This document shows positions 59,574 to 64,000 of a stretch of 64,000 bases of DNA, piece by piece. A program made the translations under genes and the position numbers. The notes under the pieces are model-generated. The model did not search any database. It saw nothing but the letters and a program-made list of their open reading frames with translations, and was not told the origin of the DNA. The DNA lies in the NCBI RefSeq assembly GCF_041260155.1, contig NC_091948.1:3022001-3086000 (forward strand), given 5' to 3'. Numbering within the stretch: position 1 is the first letter of the stretch; each line of letters opens with the position of its first letter. The stretch comes from Ptychodera flava (taxonomy: Eukaryota > Hemichordata > Enteropneusta > Ptychoderidae).

Positions 59574-60124
59574 ACCCACAGCTAATCAACAAATTTCACA
59601 GATTTCATTGCTTTCTATATTTTCACCACAAGACAAGGTAACAAAATAAACACGACCAGAAACAGTAAAGTTTGCAATAACCTTTTATTTCAAATTATTT
59701 AGTGTGCTTTGAAAACTACTTTTACTCAAGGCACAAGTTGAAAAATAAGGTAAATTTAAACAAATAAAGAAAATGACTACTCTCTCAACAAGTTTTTTCT
59801 TACAGTACACAACAGAGGTATTTTGGCATAGATACAGTGCAGGGTTTAAATTGAAATTTTCGATTGATGTGTCCCTGTTGACCACTGGAGTATATTTTGA
59901 TCCAAATGACAAATTCAGTAGTCATTACAAAATTTCAAGATCATAAATCTGCTGATAACCAACCTTCCCAAAGTTTTTACTGTTATGGATTTATTACACA
60001 TTGAATGTGTTTTGAGAAAAAAAACACTGTTGGCTGCTGGACAAAATGTATCTTTCACAGAAAGGTTAAGGTTGGGACTAAATGGCTTACCAGACCTTTA
60101 TAAAGAGTTCAGTAGTTCAATCAA

Positions 60125-60240
60125 AGAGACAGAGGAACTGTGGTTAAATATTATAATGTATTTCAAAATACATTATAATATTGAATCAGAGTGATAGAAG
60201 AACTGTGGTTCAATATTATAATGTACTTCAAAATAAATTG
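60125..60240. repeat. Palindrome plus adjacent direct duplication
   Basis: 60147-60182 is a palindrome, AATATTATAATGTATTT and its inverse around one central base. The block GAACTGTGGTT followed by AATATTATAATGTA recurs about 65 bases later at 60200-60232. It is AT-rich, with no coding or RNA role visible. Confidence 0.6.
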
Positions 60241-61390
60241 ATATTTCTGTGACAGTTCCTAAATCCACGAAAGTAAACAGTGATGGTGCAAAAGAGTCAT
60301 AAACATTTATATTAACAGGTCAAAAATGAAAAAGTCGCGGTTTTTGGACTAAAAAACTATCTTGTTCAGAAAGGAGGGTAGAAATGCTTTCGTTGCCATA
60401 GCCAAAACTTCTGAGCAGAAATCATAGCCACTTGTTAGGCTCTCTGTGTAAAGCCCTGTGAATTCTATAGTGTGCAACATCCAGTCAGATTTCATCATAG
60501 TTTCACTTGCACACTTTGGTAATTTTCACAATCAGCATTTCCATAATTTTTTACTCTCGTTCTCTATTTTTTTTACTTTTTACTGATGTAACAGTATGTC
60601 TTTTCCTTTTCTAAAATGGTTGCCATGAATAGAATTTCCACATACTGAATTTATCACTAACACTTGATTCTTTGCCATTAAATGTTCCAGCTGCATGTAT
60701 ATAAAATTCACAAAGTCTGGGCCTTGAAACTTTCCTCTCAGCTAGTCCAAATATGTTACTGAAAACAATATGCTTGTCCAACCACTCTGTCGAAAACAAA
60801 GGCAAGGAACTAAAAGTCTTATGGTAAAAGTGTTAAGCAATTTCGTAAATTACATCTTTAAATTATTTACAATTACAACTTGCAGCACTAATTTGTTAGT
60901 TACCCATTCATCTTTTGCTTTTTTTGTTTTCTTGTTTATGATTTTTTTGTTTTCTTGTTTATGATAAACATCCCTTCTTCCATTCTTTACTTTGACCTTG
61001 GAAAAAACAAGAGATTCCCGGAAAAGCACACTTCTGCAATTAATGGTGGCAGATGCCTGGTTGAGTAATCTACCAAGTATGTCTAGAAAAATTCAATGAT
61101 ATTCAGTGTTCGCGGTGACTTTTTTCTCCTCGCGTACGGCATACGCATTAGTCTGCTAAAATTGCGTAATGGCTGGATTTGAGTGCGTAATTTCACTTCC
61201 GCACTCGATTGATGAAAAAACTGACAGCAAAATACAATGTGCCGTTGAATAAACCTACACTACATATTCGGATTGTACGAGGTAACATTATTTTAATGAA
61301 AACAGTTTAACGAACAACTTGAACAATGTTGAAACGTAACAGCGAAGGGTATACATGCAACCGTCACAACACATCGGGCAACCCAAAAGT

Positions 61391-61978
61391 TAGAGTTATG
61401 GCAGCTTATCCAGACGGTTTCTGGACGTTTCGGCACCAAGTCGTTTCGGCCCAAGACTTTCGGCCTTCCAATTCAGGCCCCAAGTCCGAGTCGTTTCGGC
61501 ACCGCAACCCAAGACGTTTCGACACCGCTGAAGGCTACCTGTGGGAACTAGTGCTGGAGCGTAATGTTACAAATCAAAGTACTAAAAAGTATAGTGTCAA
61601 CTAACATTCACGTACATGCTTAATCTTTGTGAGAACATGGGAAGAGACCGTAAGAAAAAACTTCATATTATTTTCAAATCTGTGACACAAGTTTATCGAT
61701 ATCAATAGCCGCCGACACGGAAAAAGTTTGAAAGCGGTGAGGAAACAGCACGGCAAAATTCAAAATGCACATAAAGTACTGGTCAGAACGCAAAGGTCAC
61801 GCTTACGAATATGACGGATCAGTCAATTACTAAATAGTTTGAAAAAAAAATCGAAACACAGATGCCGAAACGTCTTGGGTTGCGGTGCCGAAGTGACTTG
61901 GGACCGGAAATTGAGAGGCCGAAACGACTTGGGCCGAAACGACTTGGTGCCTGAACGACCAGTTACCATCCAGACACT
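61391..61978. mobile_element. Nested element with inverted GTTTCGGC arrays
   Basis: The left part (61391-61531) has repeated GTTTCGGCACCAAGTCGTTT and CGGCCCAAG blocks. The right part (61862-61978) has their inverse (CTTGGGCCGAAACGACTTGG, GCCGAAACGTCTTGGGTTGC). The ends TCTGGACGTTTCGGCACC and CCTGAACGACCAGTTACC are partial inverses. It sits inside the larger element and is a later insertion or an internal amplification. Confidence 0.6.
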
Positions 61979-62164
61979 TCTGCAGTGTTCAAAATTTATC
62001 GGGATTCCGACGAGCTCTACCAATGAATCATTTTTTTCACGGACTCGTAGAGCAAAGTTGAAAGAAATTAAAACAGATTTGTCTGCTTCGACGCCATGCT
62101 GCATGTGTGCTTGATCAAAATTTGGGAACAGCGAGACACGATGATCGTGCACGGTTGGCATTTA

Positions 62165-62376
62165 TATAATTTGTCGCAACATTTCTGTCAATCACTCACT
62201 TTCAGAAACTATCGCTAGCCTGAAAATTAGCAACGTAATTCATAGGCACAGCTGACATGATAACGTGCCTAACGTGATAACGTGTGGACTACGATGCCGA
62301 TTTTTCAGACAACGCCCAGAGAATCCGAAACTTTCCACACAAAATGAGTGATTGACAGAAATGTGTTGCAACAAAT
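62165..62376. mobile_element. Nested 0.2 kb inverted-repeat element
   Basis: CGCAACATTTCTGTCAATCACTCA at about 62174 is the inverse of TGAGTGATTGACAGAAATGT at about 62345, with GAAACT blocks inside both. It encloses about 150 bases with AACGTGATAACGTG repeats. It lies within the 61104-62524 element. Confidence 0.6.
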
Positions 62377-63135
62377 TTCGTCTGGTTGTCGCCTAAGCTC
62401 AGTCGTGGGGAGTGCTTTCGGTGTTATCCTTTGCGTATAGAAAACGCATAACGATGAAAAAAATGCGTAGAGAGTCAATTTCAATGCGTAAATACGCACG
62501 ATTTTTGCGTAAACGCGAACTCTGGATATTGAAGTTTCATGTGACTTTTGAAGGTTTGTCAGAATTCAATGAAAGTAACAAGTACTGGGGATATTTGGAG
62601 GAAATTTACAATGGCAAATAAATCTCATAGGATACAACATACTTTGCCATTGGGTTACACATACACACATTACTTGATCAATGTTTGCTTTGAAAATTTC
62701 AACTTTCACAAAATCAACACAAGAGAATGAGATCCAATCTAGTCCCCCTACTGTACACCTGCCCGAGTTTCAGCATTGCTTTGTGAGCTCTAGGAAAGTT
62801 CAAAAGAAACATGATGATATGGGTGGCAGAAGCACTGTCAGCTCTCATGTATTTTTTATGTCACCCTAACTGACTGTTTAATAGCTTTCAGACACTAATC
62901 ACTAAGTGTAAAAGGGCGCCACCTAGCAGCAAGTTGGACAAGGTTGCCGACTTTAAAGTCACCCATCACTTCAGTAGAAGCTCTTCCTTATGCAAGATTT
63001 CAACAAGGTATAAATTGGATGTAATTACAGTATGCAGCTGATGAGTATCACTTGAATAAAATTTTGCTAGAAAACTGTTGTTGCTGATAAAAATCATTAT
63101 TTTCTACTTGGATCAGGACAAAAACACTGTGTTTT

Positions 63136-63908
63136 CTATTTTAGATCAATCTGTTTGTTGTTTTTGTGCTGTGTTTTTGAAGTGTTCTTGTTGCTGGCCT
63201 GGAAAGGTGAGCCCATGCTGTAGCTACTAGAGCTGTCAGGTGATATACCACTGCTGCTGTAGCTGCTTCCACTGGGAGAGATTGACACTTCTTCCGTGGA
63301 GATGCCCATTGTGTTCTCCAATCGCTTCCAGAAGTGTTTGGCTGTGTACTTGACACCAGCAACAGTCTTCAGTGCACTTGGGGCTTCCTTCTTCTCCAGA
63401 TCGACGTAAATTGGAATCACGCAGAACTTGCGTTTGTGACTTTCCAATGCTCGTATGAGGCTGTGGTGAATGAGCTTTTCAAACCATGCAGACTGAATCG
63501 ACTTCCGCGATATAACAATGAGAATCTTCTCACTATTATCGACGCCCCTGTCAATATTGCGAAACTTGTCAGCACCAATAATGAAGTCCCTGTCCTCTAT
63601 GAATCCTTGAAGCTTGTGCTTATCTTCCAAGAAATCTATCAGTTCATAGGCTACTTGCTCATCTACCTTATCATACCACAATGTAAAGTCATAGCTTTCC
63701 TCTTTGGATTCCCTGCTAGAAGATGAGTGCTCTGTTTCACCAGGCGATGAATGAGAACTTGACACTGTTGCATCCTGGGCGTTTCTTGCTGACCCTGCAC
63801 TGTGGTGGAGTAGCTCTCAGGTGATGCGTCCACGGCTACATCTGACACCATGGATCTGCTGTTGGTTGACGATATCGATGACACCCCTGAGTCTGTACCT
63901 GATGCCAT
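63136..63908 (-). CDS. TIR-domain adaptor-like protein (apparent frame break)
   Basis: An acceptor (TTTTTGCAG) ends at about 63950, and an ATG at 63908 in strong context (CAACCATGGC) begins a Ser-rich frame, MASGTDSGVSSISSTNSRSM and onward. The TIR domain lies in a different frame (open from about 63116 down to the stop at 63136; listed ORF from 63765). The two frames overlap from about 63815, so roughly one base lost or two gained would join them. The TIR domain has YDFTLWYDKVDEQVAYELID (box 1), FIEDRDFIIGADKFRNIDRG (box 2, Arg-Asp), KILIVISRKSIQSAWF and a C-terminal FWKRL (box 3). Ser-rich tails flank it on both sides; there is no signal peptide, membrane segment or death domain in view. 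Family role: cytosolic adaptor in Toll/interleukin-1-type signalling. MyD88-, TIRAP- or TICAM-type cannot be decided. The catalytic Glu of NADase TIRs is not evident. An unseen upstream exon is likely. Confidence 0.75.
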
Positions 63909-64000
63909 GGTTGATAGGATCGTTGTCAATGGTCACATGTCACAATTCTGCAAAAATATGAAATTAATTTGATTTCGGCAAGGCGTTCAAATTAAGAATG

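Larger units (their letters stand above)
61104..62524. mobile_element. 1.42 kb composite inverted-repeat element
   Basis: The left end is CAGTGTTCGCGGTGAC and the right end in inverse is CAGAGTTCGCGTTTAC. GATATT is directly repeated immediately outside both ends (61098-61103 and 62525-62530), which supports insertion as one unit. TGCGTA/TACGCA motifs are repeated near both ends. It encloses two further inverted-repeat structures (61391-61978 and 62165-62376). No transposase is recognised. Confidence 0.65.
54301..63135. other. Repeat-rich region between DCAF12 and the TIR gene
   Basis: About 8.8 kb with no conserved single-copy gene recognised. It holds retroelement fragments (54985-55143, 56655-57732), two inverted-repeat DNA elements (55502-56187, 59347-59573), hairpins (58480-58560, 60147-60182), a composite element (61104-62524), poly-C tracts near 55575 and 55645, and a broken A-run near 58758-58788. 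Confidence 0.6.

Noticed and set aside
1..64000. tRNA, rRNA, CRISPR arrays, bacterial operons or phage-like genes
   Set aside because: None was seen. The coding content is spliced and metazoan, and repeats are transposon-like rather than regularly spaced spacer arrays.

Overview
The window is eukaryotic nuclear DNA. It is AT-rich, with GT-AG introns of about 0.1 to 6 kb, long non-coding stretches and many short non-autonomous transposon copies. Its conserved genes look metazoan. The compact gene spacing, the TIR adaptor-like gene, and the mix of pearl/Helentron-type tandem-repeat elements and short TTAA-flanked elements suggest a marine invertebrate, most likely a deuterostome such as a hemichordate, echinoderm or cephalochordate. 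That placement is inference; the sequence alone does not fix the species. I identified gene families by matching translated exons to remembered families and then checking splice sites and phases by eye. No search was run.

Layout. (1) 1-13.55 kb, minus strand: the 5' third of SCAPER in seven exons, running off the left edge. (2) 13.55-19.8 kb: intergenic, with two long hairpins, a T/G-rich tract and a 0.77 kb inverted-repeat element. (3) 19.84-29.13 kb, minus: complete PTAR1 in seven exons. (4) 29.13-29.36 kb: a 230 bp gap that must serve as a shared divergent promoter. (5) 29.36-42.10 kb, plus: PDCD7 in eight exons, with one apparent frame break in an A-run in exon 1. (6) 42.1-46.5 kb: convergent intergenic space with short TTAA-flanked elements. 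(7) 46.54-about 54 kb, minus: DCAF12, whose seven recognised exons cover all of the protein except possibly its extreme N terminus. (8) about 54-63.1 kb: repeat-rich intergenic DNA with a broken LINE reverse transcriptase, inverted-repeat elements and a composite 1.4 kb element. (9) 63.14-63.91 kb, minus: a TIR-domain gene with an apparent frame break.

The four named genes are housekeeping genes with separate jobs: SCAPER (ER-associated cyclin A partner, tubulin mRNA control), PTAR1 (protein prenylation), PDCD7 (minor spliceosome U11/U12-59K) and DCAF12 (CRL4 substrate receptor). They do not form a pathway. What is notable is their linkage, the head-to-head PTAR1/PDCD7 pair, and the number of short TTAA-bounded inverted-repeat families sharing one locus. 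I found no convincing new multi-gene system. The best leads are the two frame breaks, the TTAA-bounded families, the pearl-like element, and a very stable hairpin 42 bases upstream of a PDCD7 coding exon.
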